Source: Endozoicomonas sp965199185
GTDB taxonomy: Bacteria; Pseudomonadota; Gammaproteobacteria; Pseudomonadales; Endozoicomonadaceae
Assembly: GCA_965199185.1 (NCBI GenBank)
Contig: CBDAQW010000031.1
Span: forward strand, 49,101-113,100
Length of the DNA: 64,000 nt
Direction of reading: 5' to 3'
Under the pieces are notes generated by a model. The model searched no databases. It saw only the letters and a list, made by a program, of their open reading frames with translations, and was not told where the DNA came from. Shown one piece after another: positions 18,901 to 26,058 of the stretch; position 1 is the stretch's first letter; every line of letters starts with the position of its first letter. Position numbers and translations under genes: made by a program.

Positions 18901-19593
18901 TTAACCGATCAGACGCCTGATGTTATCAAGACTGATCGCAAGGCAACAGAACGCCAACTGAATCAGATCAACCAGCGGCAGGGTGAAATTCGGCAGGCTC
19001 TGACCGACGATCACAATAAACGTGACAGTCAGCAATCTCTGCTGGCTGGTATTGATAAACAACAAAAGACGTACAATCTCTGGTCACAACTGAGCAGTCT
19101 GATTGGTTCGGCCAAAGGCGACAAATTCCGTAAATATGCGCAGGGGCTGACACTGGACCACTTGATTTATCTGGCCAACCGGCAACTGATAAAACTTCAT
19201 GCACGCTACCAGCTGAACCGAAAACAGAGTGATGAACTCAGTCTGGAAGTCCTGGATACCTGGCAAGCCGACACAGCGCGGGATATCAAAACATTGTCGG
19301 GCGGCGAAAGCTTTCTGGTTAGCCTGGCGTTGGCGCTGGCGTTATCTGATCTGGTCAGCCATAAAACCAGTATTGATTCGTTGTTCCTGGATGAGGGCTT
19401 CGGCACGCTTGATCAGGAAACACTGGACACCGCACTGGATGCTTTGGATAACCTCAACGCCAGTGGCAAGATGGTGGGTGTGATCTCCCACGTTGAAGCC
19501 ATGAAAGAACGTATTACCACACAGATCGTGATTTCAAAGGAATCCGGGCTAGGTTACAGCAAGCTTAACCAACGGTACGCAGTAGCAAATTAA
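15928..19593 (+). CDS. sbcC: Exonuclease subunit SbcC (Rad50-type ATPase)
   Basis: SbcC is the SMC-like ATPase partner of SbcD. At 1221 residues it is longer than the E. coli protein (1048), with a very Gln-rich coiled coil. Walker A GPTGAGKTTLLDAI lies near residue 38. The zinc hook RPCPLCGSLEHPA lies near 600 at the tip of the coiled coil. The ABC signature LSGGESFLVSLALALALSD lies near 1126 and Walker B SLFLDEGFGTLD near 1150. Long Gln/Glu/Leu heptad stretches occupy about 190-590 and 620-1050. The palindromic repeats scattered in this window are the kind of substrate SbcCD acts on, but that link is only suggestive. Confidence 0.95.
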   Translation: MKILSLRLKNINSLKGEWKIDFTQPEFVDNGLFAITGPTGAGKTTLLDAICLALYHQTPRLNTISASDNELMTRHTAESLSEVEFEVKGEIYRAFWSQRRARGKANGRLQSPQVELAKANGSIITDRINDKLKMISSITGLDFGRFTKSMLLAQGGFAAFLEANANDRAELLEELTGTDIYGDISRRVYERMRAEEDALNLLHAKASGVEFLSDEVLSKLQEEQKVLESEQNKLLNQSKILSQQQQWLEQLDRLQSEQQSAQQALQSILNEQKQAQPQLLKLEASAPAQEILPVYDRLQTLNVTANVNRKSLDDKRIEQQQIQSNLAELQENKDQLQEKLKLVTQERTNTETLIAEHVIPLDESIRQCKSDISQHKSRLAEISQKKSTQEKRIHSALSEQKKIETTLKSANDYLQQNASHKQIAGQLPLWQSLFEQRKQLHQDISRWQQQLNKTQSENHTLKSNIDKSIKKLEKSRQQLQALTAQQQSLADEKQSLLEEEDEQGVRQQQQNWIRLLPQYQQLEFLSAQYIEHQTALLKEQERIKDQQVSLKGSEAQLIKLRTEYRDIHQQVEDLNRLLVQEQLIMGLSEHRQKLQENRPCPLCGSLEHPAVQTYQSINISDTEQRRNAKELERQQLEKQGTQLKERVASWRGLMETSHKQIEALTNRLQAIQNDWDETRQPLNLQLNIADTEQITFQVSDAKLHTDAINQRIQQLDKLNQLWQQQQQKLEEQQRITDQSDHNLALMKQQQKGLNQQSEEQSASLKQLQNELSSLEGKLQDSIQQPLPEVPHQTAWLKQQENLSRQWQQTLEQQTLAQDKLQGSQSTLDLLHQEEQQLTTQDQELQQQQRIFLTTLDEKQSDRRKRFGDKSTSEERSRLKRLQENTESEAAKLHQQYQQAATAFNTLSGSIKQLEDDQNSLLLQIEKNKQHWQKALNDSPFATVEQFSDALLSKTLREELTQLKNQLEKALHQNQGMLETASTRLQQHQKQALTDQTPDVIKTDRKATERQLNQINQRQGEIRQALTDDHNKRDSQQSLLAGIDKQQKTYNLWSQLSSLIGSAKGDKFRKYAQGLTLDHLIYLANRQLIKLHARYQLNRKQSDELSLEVLDTWQADTARDIKTLSGGESFLVSLALALALSDLVSHKTSIDSLFLDEGFGTLDQETLDTALDALDNLNASGKMVGVISHVEAMKERITTQIVISKESGLGYSKLNQRYAVAN

Positions 19594-19612
19594 CAGGCAG
19601 CTTCTGATCTAT

Positions 19613-19793
19613 ACCCGATGTGTGACTTTTATCTCGTAGGTTGCCAATCCATGGCTTATGGGTTCTGTACACTCCCTGTACAGAATGACAGCTAGTAGAG
19701 GTTTTGTGCACTCTGCTGTCATCCCGTACAGGGACTGTAAGGGATCCACGTGGCATGGATAGCCATGTTGAAATTAAAAGTCACACATCGGGT
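19613..19793. mobile_element. MITE-like palindromic element, copy B (181 bp, long form)
   Basis: It has the same terminal inverted repeats as copy A (ACCCGATGTGTGACTTTTA at 19613-19631 and the reverse complement ending at 19793). It is flanked by the 7-bp duplication GATCTAT (19606-19612 and 19794-19800). Its centre is 60 bp longer and is itself an imperfect palindrome of two arms carrying ACTCCCT and AGGGACT. It sits between sbcC and the following gene on the same strand. Confidence 0.9.
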
Positions 19794-19833
19794 GATCTAT
19801 AGTAATGGTCACAGCAGATTCAGGGGCTGATCA

Positions 19834-20286
19834 ATGGCAAATCGATTACTGGGTGATGACTTACAACCTTTTGAAGCATTTCTTCAGGATTTTTGTGATG
19901 CTTATGAAGCCATGGATACTGACCGTTTAGGTCAGTTTATTTCCCGGGATGCCGTTCACTGCATCGGCACCGGGATTGATGAAGTACTCACCAATCATGG
20001 CTCCATGATTTACGCACTGCAGCGGGATTTTGATGAGTTGTCGGCAATCAAAATTTATCGGGAAGATGCTCTCTCGGCGCTGGAGATAAACGGCAGTGTT
20101 TGTCTGAGTTGGAATCTGGCCGTGGAATACACACAGATAGCAACGCCGGAAACCGTGATATTAATGCCGCCACTGCGCTTCTCCATGGTACTGGAAAGAC
20201 AGGAACAAAAATGGCGGATAGTACATGCACATATCTCTACACCTTTGCCGGATGAAGATAACCGGCGGTCTTTTCCACAGATTTAA
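19834..20286 (+). CDS. NTF2-like/SnoaL-type small protein
   Basis: This 150-residue protein fits the NTF2-like fold of the SnoaL/DUF4440 type: an N-terminal helix (FEAFLQDFCDAYEAMDTDRLGQFI), then a turn with VHCIGTGIDEVL and a series of beta strands ending in RFSMVLERQEQKWRIVHAHIS. Members are small-molecule binding or isomerase-like proteins, and the ligand here is unknown. No signal peptide is present, so it is cytosolic. It is on the sbcC strand but separated from it by MITE copy B, so it probably has its own promoter or depends on sequence within the element. It converges with the DUF4250 gene. Confidence 0.62.
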   Translation: MANRLLGDDLQPFEAFLQDFCDAYEAMDTDRLGQFISRDAVHCIGTGIDEVLTNHGSMIYALQRDFDELSAIKIYREDALSALEINGSVCLSWNLAVEYTQIATPETVILMPPLRFSMVLERQEQKWRIVHAHISTPLPDEDNRRSFPQI

Positions 20287-20358
20287 CCTAATGTGTTCAC
20301 AGTCACCTGCTGATTAATATTGCAGGCGTAGCCCTGATATAAAGCGCTAAAAAAGCAC

Positions 20359-20547
20359 TTACCTGAATTGATTGAGTTCTTTGTTATAAGCAACATCGGC
20401 ATCAGCCAATTTAATATTCAACTCTTCGGCAGACAGCTCAAAAAAAGTGGTGAGTCTGTCGAGAGATGAAAATTCATTACGAAGCTTCATATTCACCCAG
20501 CTCACCAGAATCGGTCCCTGCATAGAGAGTATCTTTGTGTTATCCAT
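20359..20547 (-). CDS. DUF4250 domain protein
   Basis: This is a 62-residue protein of the DUF4250 family, seen from the pattern PILVSWVNMKLRNEFSSLDRL followed by SAEELNIKLADADVAYNKELNQF, which spans nearly the whole protein. The function is not known. It is likely a small helical cytosolic protein. It starts 2 bp after the stop codon of the DUF2061 gene, so the two form an operon that lies behind the Fur-like palindrome at 20779-20803. Confidence 0.75.
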   Translation of the reverse strand: MDNTKILSMQGPILVSWVNMKLRNEFSSLDRLTTFFELSAEELNIKLADADVAYNKELNQFR

Positions 20548-20549
20548 GA

Positions 20550-20750
20550 TCAGGCACCTGCCACCATTGGCTGAGAAGCCCGGTTCTGTTTGATTTTGAT
20601 CCAGATTTTTTCATGGAAGGTATAACCCACTGTGTTGACCAGAGGCTCAACAATGGCAATGGCACCACCAACTGCCCAACTGCCGGTCAGGGCATAAGCT
20701 ACCAGAAAAGCAATACTGAAATGCATGATTGCAAAAGTCAGGGTTTTCAT
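20550..20750 (-). CDS. DUF2061 family small membrane protein
   Basis: This 66-residue protein of the DUF2061 family has the sequence pattern MKTLTFAIMHFSIAF, ALTGSWAVGGAIAIVEPLVNTVGYTFHEKIW. It has two hydrophobic helices and a short basic tail, so an inner-membrane location is likely. The function is unknown. I chose the ATG at 20748-20750 because AGGAGG (reverse complement of 20756-20761) sits 5 nt before it; the longer reading from 20765 would place its start codon within or before this site. It is the first gene of a two-gene operon downstream of a Fur-like operator, so iron repression is expected. Confidence 0.78.
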   Translation of the reverse strand: MKTLTFAIMHFSIAFLVAYALTGSWAVGGAIAIVEPLVNTVGYTFHEKIWIKIKQNRASQPMVAGA

Positions 20751-20778
20751 CTTTTCCTCCTTCATTTGTTCTCTTCAT

Positions 20779-20803
20779 GCAAATGATAATAGTTATCATT
20801 TGC
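20779..20803. promoter_or_regulatory. Fur-box-like operator, near-perfect palindrome
   Basis: Arms GCAAATGATAA (20779-20789) and TTATCATTTGC (20793-20803) are exact inverted repeats around three bases. The core AATGATAAT followed by TTATCATT matches the 19-bp Fur consensus closely. It lies 29 bp upstream of the DUF2061 start (minus strand) and 107 bp upstream of the glutathione synthetase start (plus strand), so it could control both. Confidence 0.8.
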
Positions 20804-20910
20804 ACAATCAAGCCAATATCAATGATAGAGTTACCCTTATTGCAGTAATTTTTTCTGGGTGTAAATTATTCTCACTGGGAAATTCCCCGGTAGAAACAGG
20901 GATTATTCAA

Positions 20911-22353
20911 GTGAGTAGTAATATCAAGCCTGAATTCGTGCAGTCAGCGGTCAACTGGTCTCTTTTGCATGGACTGGCATTAAAAACGGGGGATGGTTCG
21001 GCTGACCACTGCGCCCTTAGTATGTCTCCCGTAAGAATTCATCAGGAACATTTTTCCGAATTAAAAAAAGCCGTCGCCCTTATGGGAAAGATGCTGCATG
21101 CTATTTCTGAAGATCATGCGTTTCTTGAAAAGTCCCTAAACGTACTGGCAAGCGGAGACATTCTTTTTGATCACCTGTTAAAGCTGCATAGCCAGATTCA
21201 TCAGGCAAGCACCCCCGCCAGACGACAACCTCTGCTTATTATGCGTACTGACTTTATGGATGATGCCAGTCTGGGGCCAAAAGTGATTGAGTTCAATGGC
21301 ATAGCTGCCGGCATGGGGCCTTTTGGTGAGAAAGCGCACCAATTACATCGCTATCTTCAAAGCACTCAACCAGAAGCGTTTAACCACTGGATGGGGGAAA
21401 ATGCAACTCAACTTATTTCTAACGTTGCCACCACTGAGCTGGCAAAAGGCATCGCCGAAGCAGCAATCAGCATACGACAACAGCGTAGCGATAAAGGGCA
21501 GCCTGTTTTCATGATGATTGTCCAACCTGATGAAGATAACGTCTATGACCAGCTTTTATTGGAAATGGCATTGCAGGCGCTGGGCATAAAGACAGTTCGT
21601 CGTACATTCCGGCAGTTACACGATGAATTATCGACCGGTGAAGGTGACCGCCTTGAGCTAAAAGGCGTTGGAACGGTTGATGTCGTTTATCTGCGAGCAG
21701 GTTATCAGGCAGAAGACTTTATTGCCCATGATATTGAAGAGTCTTATTGCTGCGAAGCATTAGGGCAAACCCGGGCATTCATCGAACAACATCATGTCGC
21801 TATGAATGCTACTATTTCTCAGCAATTAGCCACCAGCAAGCGGATTCAGATGTTAATTACCGGTATGTCGGCAGAAGAGTTAACCCGATTTGACTTGACT
21901 CTGGATGAAGCAACACTGGTTAAAGATTTTCTGGGAGAAATGAATCCGGTTGACGAGCACAGCTACGACTGGTTTAAACGACAAGATGCGTCTGATTGGG
22001 TTTTAAAAAATCAAGGTGAAGGAGGCGGGCACTGTGTCTTTGATAAAAACATAGCACCCCGGCTGAAAGAACTGCACCAAAACCCCGAACAGTATGACAC
22101 CTGGACATTAATGCGTCGTTTAAAACCGCTGCACCGTCAACATCCGGCTCTACTGGTCAGAAAAGGGCAAGCATCAATAGTAGATGACCTGATCAGCGAA
22201 ATTGGACTGTTTACCGTTCACTTTAATGGTCGCCCCATGACAGACGCTGAAGGCTATGCGGGCTATCTTGTACGCAGCAAACCCTCAGGCGTTACAGAAG
22301 GTGGCGTTCACAGCGGTTCTGGCGTGGTGGATTCATTAGCTTATCTGGATTGA
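20911..22353 (+). CDS. Eukaryotic-type glutathione synthetase
   Basis: This enzyme ligates gamma-glutamylcysteine and glycine using ATP. It belongs to the eukaryotic-type glutathione synthetase family (ATP-grasp fold) and not to bacterial GshB. Visible motifs: RTDFMDDASLGPKVIEFNGIAAGMG (substrate binding), the ATP-grasp region LKNQGEGGGHCVFDKNI near residue 367, and the C-terminal GYLVRSKPSG...EGGVHSGSGVVDSLAY, which parallels the glycine-rich lid of eukaryotic enzymes. The GTG at 20911, preceded by CAGGG, gives 480 residues, close to the 470-480 usual in that family. The frame remains open to 20725, but that would overlap the divergent promoter and Fur box. Two glutathione transferases lie within 6 kb. 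Horizontal origin is possible. Confidence 0.82.
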   Translation: MSSNIKPEFVQSAVNWSLLHGLALKTGDGSADHCALSMSPVRIHQEHFSELKKAVALMGKMLHAISEDHAFLEKSLNVLASGDILFDHLLKLHSQIHQASTPARRQPLLIMRTDFMDDASLGPKVIEFNGIAAGMGPFGEKAHQLHRYLQSTQPEAFNHWMGENATQLISNVATTELAKGIAEAAISIRQQRSDKGQPVFMMIVQPDEDNVYDQLLLEMALQALGIKTVRRTFRQLHDELSTGEGDRLELKGVGTVDVVYLRAGYQAEDFIAHDIEESYCCEALGQTRAFIEQHHVAMNATISQQLATSKRIQMLITGMSAEELTRFDLTLDEATLVKDFLGEMNPVDEHSYDWFKRQDASDWVLKNQGEGGGHCVFDKNIAPRLKELHQNPEQYDTWTLMRRLKPLHRQHPALLVRKGQASIVDDLISEIGLFTVHFNGRPMTDAEGYAGYLVRSKPSGVTEGGVHSGSGVVDSLAYLD

Positions 22354-22374
22354 GGCTCTTATCGGCTCGAAGTC

Positions 22375-22416
22375 TGACGTTATGAACGAATTCAAAAAAA
22401 CCAAGATATAACGTCA
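22375..22416. terminator. Hairpin after the glutathione synthetase gene
   Basis: TGACGTTAT (22375-22383) pairs with ATAACGTCA (22408-22416). It lies 22 bp after the stop. There is no clear T tract, so the role as a terminator is only likely. Confidence 0.4.
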
Positions 22417-22480
22417 AGCTTTCCTGAGAAATTCCTCTGTGAAGTCTGAGCCATAACGACGTCGCGATCAGAGGCCTTAC

Positions 22481-22511
22481 ATGGTGTTCCCGTGAACTTC
22501 GTAAACACCAT
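22481..22511. terminator. Hairpin between convergent genes
   Basis: ATGGTGTT (22481-22488) pairs with AACACCAT (22504-22511). It lies 15 bp from the 3' end of the COG0523 GTPase gene on the minus strand. A T tract is lacking. Confidence 0.4.
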
Positions 22512-22525
22512 CCTTATCATCGTCT

Positions 22526-23755
22526 TTATGTATGTTTGTCGGTACTGTCGGATCTTTGCCCCCATGCAGGAAATGGATCGCTTAATGTTACCCAGTAATC
22601 TTTACCGCACAGCACTTCTTCTTCACTTAACAAACAATCATCAAGTGCTTGAATAAAGCCTTCTTTATCCAGCCCCTGACCAATGAACACCAGCTCCTGC
22701 CTCATATCACCAAAAGGCTCAACCCATTGCTCTTCGATAGTTTCCAGCGACTCTTTGTCGGTAGGCCAGTTATCTTTAGGAACGGCTTTCCAGAACATTC
22801 CGGCAAAACCATAACGAGCAATGCCTCCTGCCTGACTCCATTGCCCTGCAAATTCGGGTCGTGAAGCAAGCCAGAAATAACCTTTCGAGCGAATCAGCTT
22901 CCCATAGGATTCTGTGTTGTGGAGAAATTGATAGAACTTGTCTGGATGAAAAGGTTTACGAGCCAGGTAGCTGAAACTGCCAATTCCATACTCTTCTGTT
23001 TCCGGAACATGCTCGCCACGCATCTCCTGAAGCCAGCCCGATGCTTGCCGGGCACGTTCGAAATCAAATAAATTTGTACAAAGCACCCTATCAAGTTCTA
23101 CCTGACCATGAGCAATTGGAACAATCTGCGCATAGGTATTGAGTGATTTCAAAATAGCCGTCAGGCGATCAATATCGGCAGGAGTCGCTAAATCGGTTTT
23201 ACTGATAAGAATAACATCCGCAAACTCTACCTGGTCAACCAGTAAATCAGCGACACTGCGTTCATCCTCCTCGCCCAGTGATTGCCCTGTATCCTGTAAG
23301 GATTGCGCTTCATCGTAATCACTGAGGAAGTTAACGGCATCTACGACGGTCACCATGGTATCCAGTCTGGCGATATCCGACAGGGCAACACCTTTGTCAT
23401 CAGCAAAAGTGAACGTCTCAGCCACTGGCAAGGGTTCAGAAATACCCGTAGATTCAATCAGCAAATAATCAAAGCGACCTTCGTGAGCAAGCCTGCCAAC
23501 TTCTTCCAGCAGGTCTTCCCGCAAAGTACAGCATATACAGCCATTGCTCATCTCCACGAGTTTTTCTTCACTATGATTAAGGGAAACTTCACGTTGTACT
23601 ATTTCAGAATCAATATTGACTTCACTCATGTCATTTACAATCACCGCCAGTTTTTTCCCCTGCCGGTTATTCAGAATATGGCTGAGCACCGTGGTTTTCC
23701 CTGCACCGAGAAACCCTGAAAGCACGGTGACTGGAAGCTTTTCTTTCTGGAGCAT
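22526..23755 (-). CDS. COG0523/CobW-family GTP-dependent metallochaperone
   Basis: This is a 409-residue G3E P-loop GTPase of the COG0523 family, whose members deliver or insert metals (zinc for the ZigA/YeiR/ZNG1 group, cobalt for CobW). The N-terminus has the Walker A GFLGAGKTTVLSHIL. The metal-binding CxCC motif GCICCTLREDLLEEV lies near residue 75. Switch and Walker B regions read LLIESTGISEP, and the guanine-specificity motif is ISKTDL. The C-terminal CobW_C domain (about 270-400) ends without a long His tail. I saw no convincing Zur site upstream, so the metal cannot be assigned. MITE copy C lies 140 bp upstream, between this gene and its neighbour. Confidence 0.85.
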   Translation of the reverse strand: MLQKEKLPVTVLSGFLGAGKTTVLSHILNNRQGKKLAVIVNDMSEVNIDSEIVQREVSLNHSEEKLVEMSNGCICCTLREDLLEEVGRLAHEGRFDYLLIESTGISEPLPVAETFTFADDKGVALSDIARLDTMVTVVDAVNFLSDYDEAQSLQDTGQSLGEEDERSVADLLVDQVEFADVILISKTDLATPADIDRLTAILKSLNTYAQIVPIAHGQVELDRVLCTNLFDFERARQASGWLQEMRGEHVPETEEYGIGSFSYLARKPFHPDKFYQFLHNTESYGKLIRSKGYFWLASRPEFAGQWSQAGGIARYGFAGMFWKAVPKDNWPTDKESLETIEEQWVEPFGDMRQELVFIGQGLDKEGFIQALDDCLLSEEEVLCGKDYWVTLSDPFPAWGQRSDSTDKHT

Positions 23756-23895
23756 AGGTAAACTCTCTTAGTGACACTCCTTAATGAGCCAACTGAAATT
23801 GGCTGGCTGCTTTAGAATAGAGTAATAAAATAAATAGTGGTCACTCGACTTCTAATATAGTTGAGCATATCGATAGATATGTGATTACTTTTTCA

Positions 23896-24016
23896 ACTCG
23901 ATGTGTGACTTTTAATTTCAACATGGCTATCCATGCCACGTGGATCCCGTACAGGGAGTGTACAGAACCCATAAGCCATCGATTGGCAACCTACGAGATA
24001 AAAGTCACACATCGTT
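23896..24016. mobile_element. MITE-like palindromic element, copy C (121 bp)
   Basis: Inverted orientation relative to copies A and B. The ends are CGATGTGTGACTTTTA (23899-23914) and its reverse complement (23999-24014). The outermost 2-3 bases have decayed. The flanking 7-bp duplication TTTTTCA is at 23889-23895 and 24017-24023. Its centre, read in the copy A orientation, is GTAC ACTCCCT GTAC, the other half of the palindrome found in copy B. Confidence 0.85.
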
Positions 24017-24039
24017 TTTTTCAGCAAGATATGGCCGCC

Positions 24040-24202
24040 CCTCAAAACCGTTGATCTGACTTATAATCCTTGGCGTTACTGCGATTGTAGATAGGGAGTT
24101 AGGGCTTCTACCTGATTCTAAACACATTGCTGGCAAAGCAAATATTCAGGGAATAGAGCTATTGGCGAATTTATAGAGAGAGCACTTTCAACGGTTCTGA
24201 GG
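24040..24202. repeat. Inverted-repeat pair, possible second small element
   Basis: CCTCAAAACCGTTG (24040-24053) and CAACGGTTCTGAGG (24189-24202) are inverted repeats with 13 of 14 matches, bounding 163 bp without a gene. No target duplication is obvious. It lies in the gap between the COG0523 gene and the glutathione transferase, beside MITE copy C. Confidence 0.45.
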
Positions 24203-24269
24203 CATGACCAACGTATTGTTGAATGCCCACAGTACAAACTGAGGACAATCCCACAACAATTCCAGATCA

Positions 24270-24875
24270 TCAGCCAAAGGATGCGGCTTTTTGAAAGGCA
24301 TCTCTGGCAGAGACTATTTGCAGGTATTTTTGAATATACGGATAATCCTCCAGCATGCCCAGATTTTTAGCGAATAACAGAACGGTGACCATCATAATAT
24401 CCGCTACTGTGAAGCGTTCACCCGCAAACCAGGGTGACTTTTCCAGCGTGCTATTAATATAGGCAAAATCCAGTTCAAATTCTTTCTGAGCATAACCGAA
24501 CACAGGTGCTGACTGATCTTCCATATGCCCAAGAAACAGTTTAAGCAAAACAGGCAACATGGCAGAACCTTCAGCAAAGTGCATCCACTGCTGATACACA
24601 TAATATTCCGGAGAGCCTCTCTTTGGGCGCAGCTGGTTCTCGCCGTATTTATCCAGCAGGTATTCCAGAATGGCAGCTGATTCGATCAATACATGACCTT
24701 CGTCTTCTACAATCGGTGACTTACCTAAAGGGTGAATAGCACGCATAGCTGGAGGTGCCAGACGAGTTTGCGGATCACGATCATAATCGACTCGCTGGTA
24801 GTCAATTCCCAGCTCTTCAAGCAACCAGAGCACGCGAGTAGAACGGGATTCTTTTAAATGATGTACTTTGATCAT
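24270..24875 (-). CDS. Glutathione S-transferase
   Basis: A 201-residue cytosolic glutathione transferase. The N-terminal thioredoxin-like domain has HHLKESRSTRVLWLLEELG, where Ser11/Arg-Ser is the likely glutathione-activating region, then the cis-proline motif GKSPIVEDEGHVLIESAAILEYL that binds the gamma-glutamyl group. The all-helical C-terminal domain contains the N-capping motif RFTVADIMMV. AGGAAA precedes the ATG. It lies 69 bp downstream of a CurA-type reductase on the same strand, and the two probably form an operon for electrophile handling. The substrate is not predictable. Confidence 0.88.
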   Translation of the reverse strand: MIKVHHLKESRSTRVLWLLEELGIDYQRVDYDRDPQTRLAPPAMRAIHPLGKSPIVEDEGHVLIESAAILEYLLDKYGENQLRPKRGSPEYYVYQQWMHFAEGSAMLPVLLKLFLGHMEDQSAPVFGYAQKEFELDFAYINSTLEKSPWFAGERFTVADIMMVTVLLFAKNLGMLEDYPYIQKYLQIVSARDAFQKAASFG

Positions 24876-24943
24876 TCTATTTCCTGATACTTCACTATTT
24901 CAGAATACCGGCGTCGGCAAAAACGACCCCGATAATTCGTTCG

Positions 24944-25954
24944 TTACGCCAGCTTAACCAGCATTTTCCCTGTGTTTTTACCTGTAAATAGCCCGATGAA
25001 AGCTTCCGGTGCTTCTTCAATGCCATTATAAACGGTTTCTTTCCAGGTGACTTTACCTTCGCTAATCCATTGCCCCATTTCCTGTACAAACGCTGGGTAA
25101 CCATCCCAGTGTTCAAAAACAATGAAACCCTCAATCTTCAACTTTTTGATAATAACCAGGCTCAGGTTGGATGGACCGGGAACCGGTGCAGTAGCATTGT
25201 ACTGATCGATCATGCCGCATACAGCTATACGACCATGATCATTCATTACATTGAGAACCGCCTCAAGATGATCACCACCAACATTTTCAAAATAAACGTC
25301 AACGCCATTCGGGCAGGCTTTAGCAATATCCGCCTGTAAATTTTCAGTGGTTTTGTAGTTAACCACTGCATCCACTCCCAGCTCAGTCAGCAGGTAATCA
25401 GCTTTCGCGTCTGAGCCGACACTGCCTGCTACATAGCAACCTTTGAGTTTGGCAATCTGACAAACAATGGCTCCCACCGCACCGGATGCCGCAGAAACAA
25501 AGACATTGTCGCCTTCTTTCAGTTCACCAATTTTTAACAGACCGGTGTAAGCGGTCATGCCAGGCATACCAAGCACACCTAAAAATGCTTGCTCAGGTAC
25601 CGGTGATTCAGGGAGAAGTTGCAGGCTTTCGCCTGTGCTGATAAAAAATTCACGCCAGCCACTCATATGAGCTACTTTGCTACCAACAGGGAAGGCCGGA
25701 TTGTTGGATTCAACCACTTCACCAACAGCGCCTGCATCCATCACCTTTCCAATGGCAAAAGGCTCAACATAACTCTTACGATCAATCATACGACCACGCA
25801 TGTATGGGTCGACGGACATCCACAGATTTTTTACCAGAACCTCACCTTCTTTGATTTCGGAAACAGGCTGGCTGACCAGCTCAAAGTCTTCAGTTGTTGG
25901 CATGCCTTTTGGGCGCTGGCGTAAGTGAACTTCTCTACTCTTCTCGATATACAT
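24944..25954 (-). CDS. NADP-dependent MDR oxidoreductase, CurA/YncB-like
   Basis: This is a zinc-independent medium-chain reductase that reduces the double bond of alpha,beta-unsaturated ketones with NADPH, as in curcumin reductase CurA and leukotriene B4 dehydrogenase. The 336-residue protein shows NLWMSVDPYMRGRM (substrate-side motif of this subfamily), LGMPGMTAYTGLL and the NADP-binding VFVSAASGAVGAIVCQIAKLKGCYVAGS near residue 155. Catalytic zinc ligands are absent, as expected. It is divergent from the LysR gene, with a 104-bp shared promoter region, and is followed by a glutathione transferase. Confidence 0.87.
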   Translation of the reverse strand: MYIEKSREVHLRQRPKGMPTTEDFELVSQPVSEIKEGEVLVKNLWMSVDPYMRGRMIDRKSYVEPFAIGKVMDAGAVGEVVESNNPAFPVGSKVAHMSGWREFFISTGESLQLLPESPVPEQAFLGVLGMPGMTAYTGLLKIGELKEGDNVFVSAASGAVGAIVCQIAKLKGCYVAGSVGSDAKADYLLTELGVDAVVNYKTTENLQADIAKACPNGVDVYFENVGGDHLEAVLNVMNDHGRIAVCGMIDQYNATAPVPGPSNLSLVIIKKLKIEGFIVFEHWDGYPAFVQEMGQWISEGKVTWKETVYNGIEEAPEAFIGLFTGKNTGKMLVKLA

Positions 25955-26007
25955 AACAATACTCTCCGGCAGATATGTGATGATCGTAATCTACGGGTTT
26001 GTCACAT

Positions 26008-26031
26008 ATGATTCCAATACATACAAATCAT
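26008..26031. promoter_or_regulatory. Candidate LysR-type operator
   Basis: ATGATT (26008-26013) and AATCAT (26026-26031) are inverted repeats separated by 12 bp, fitting the T-N11-A style palindrome bound by LysR-type regulators. The site lies between the divergent curA-like and lysR-type genes, 28 bp before the regulator start. Confidence 0.5.
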
Positions 26032-26058
26032 AATCATGATAACCAAGAGTAATATCAG

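Noticed and set aside
16700..19000. Repetitive CAG/CAA-rich DNA inside sbcC
   Set aside because: It encodes the Gln-rich coiled coil of a continuous reading frame and is not a separate repeat array or CRISPR.
20725..20910. Upstream extension of the glutathione synthetase frame
   Set aside because: It covers the Fur-like operator and the divergent gene start, and makes the protein far longer than its family.
23756..23895. Zur site upstream of the COG0523 GTPase
   Set aside because: No palindrome close to the Zur consensus was seen; metal specificity left open.
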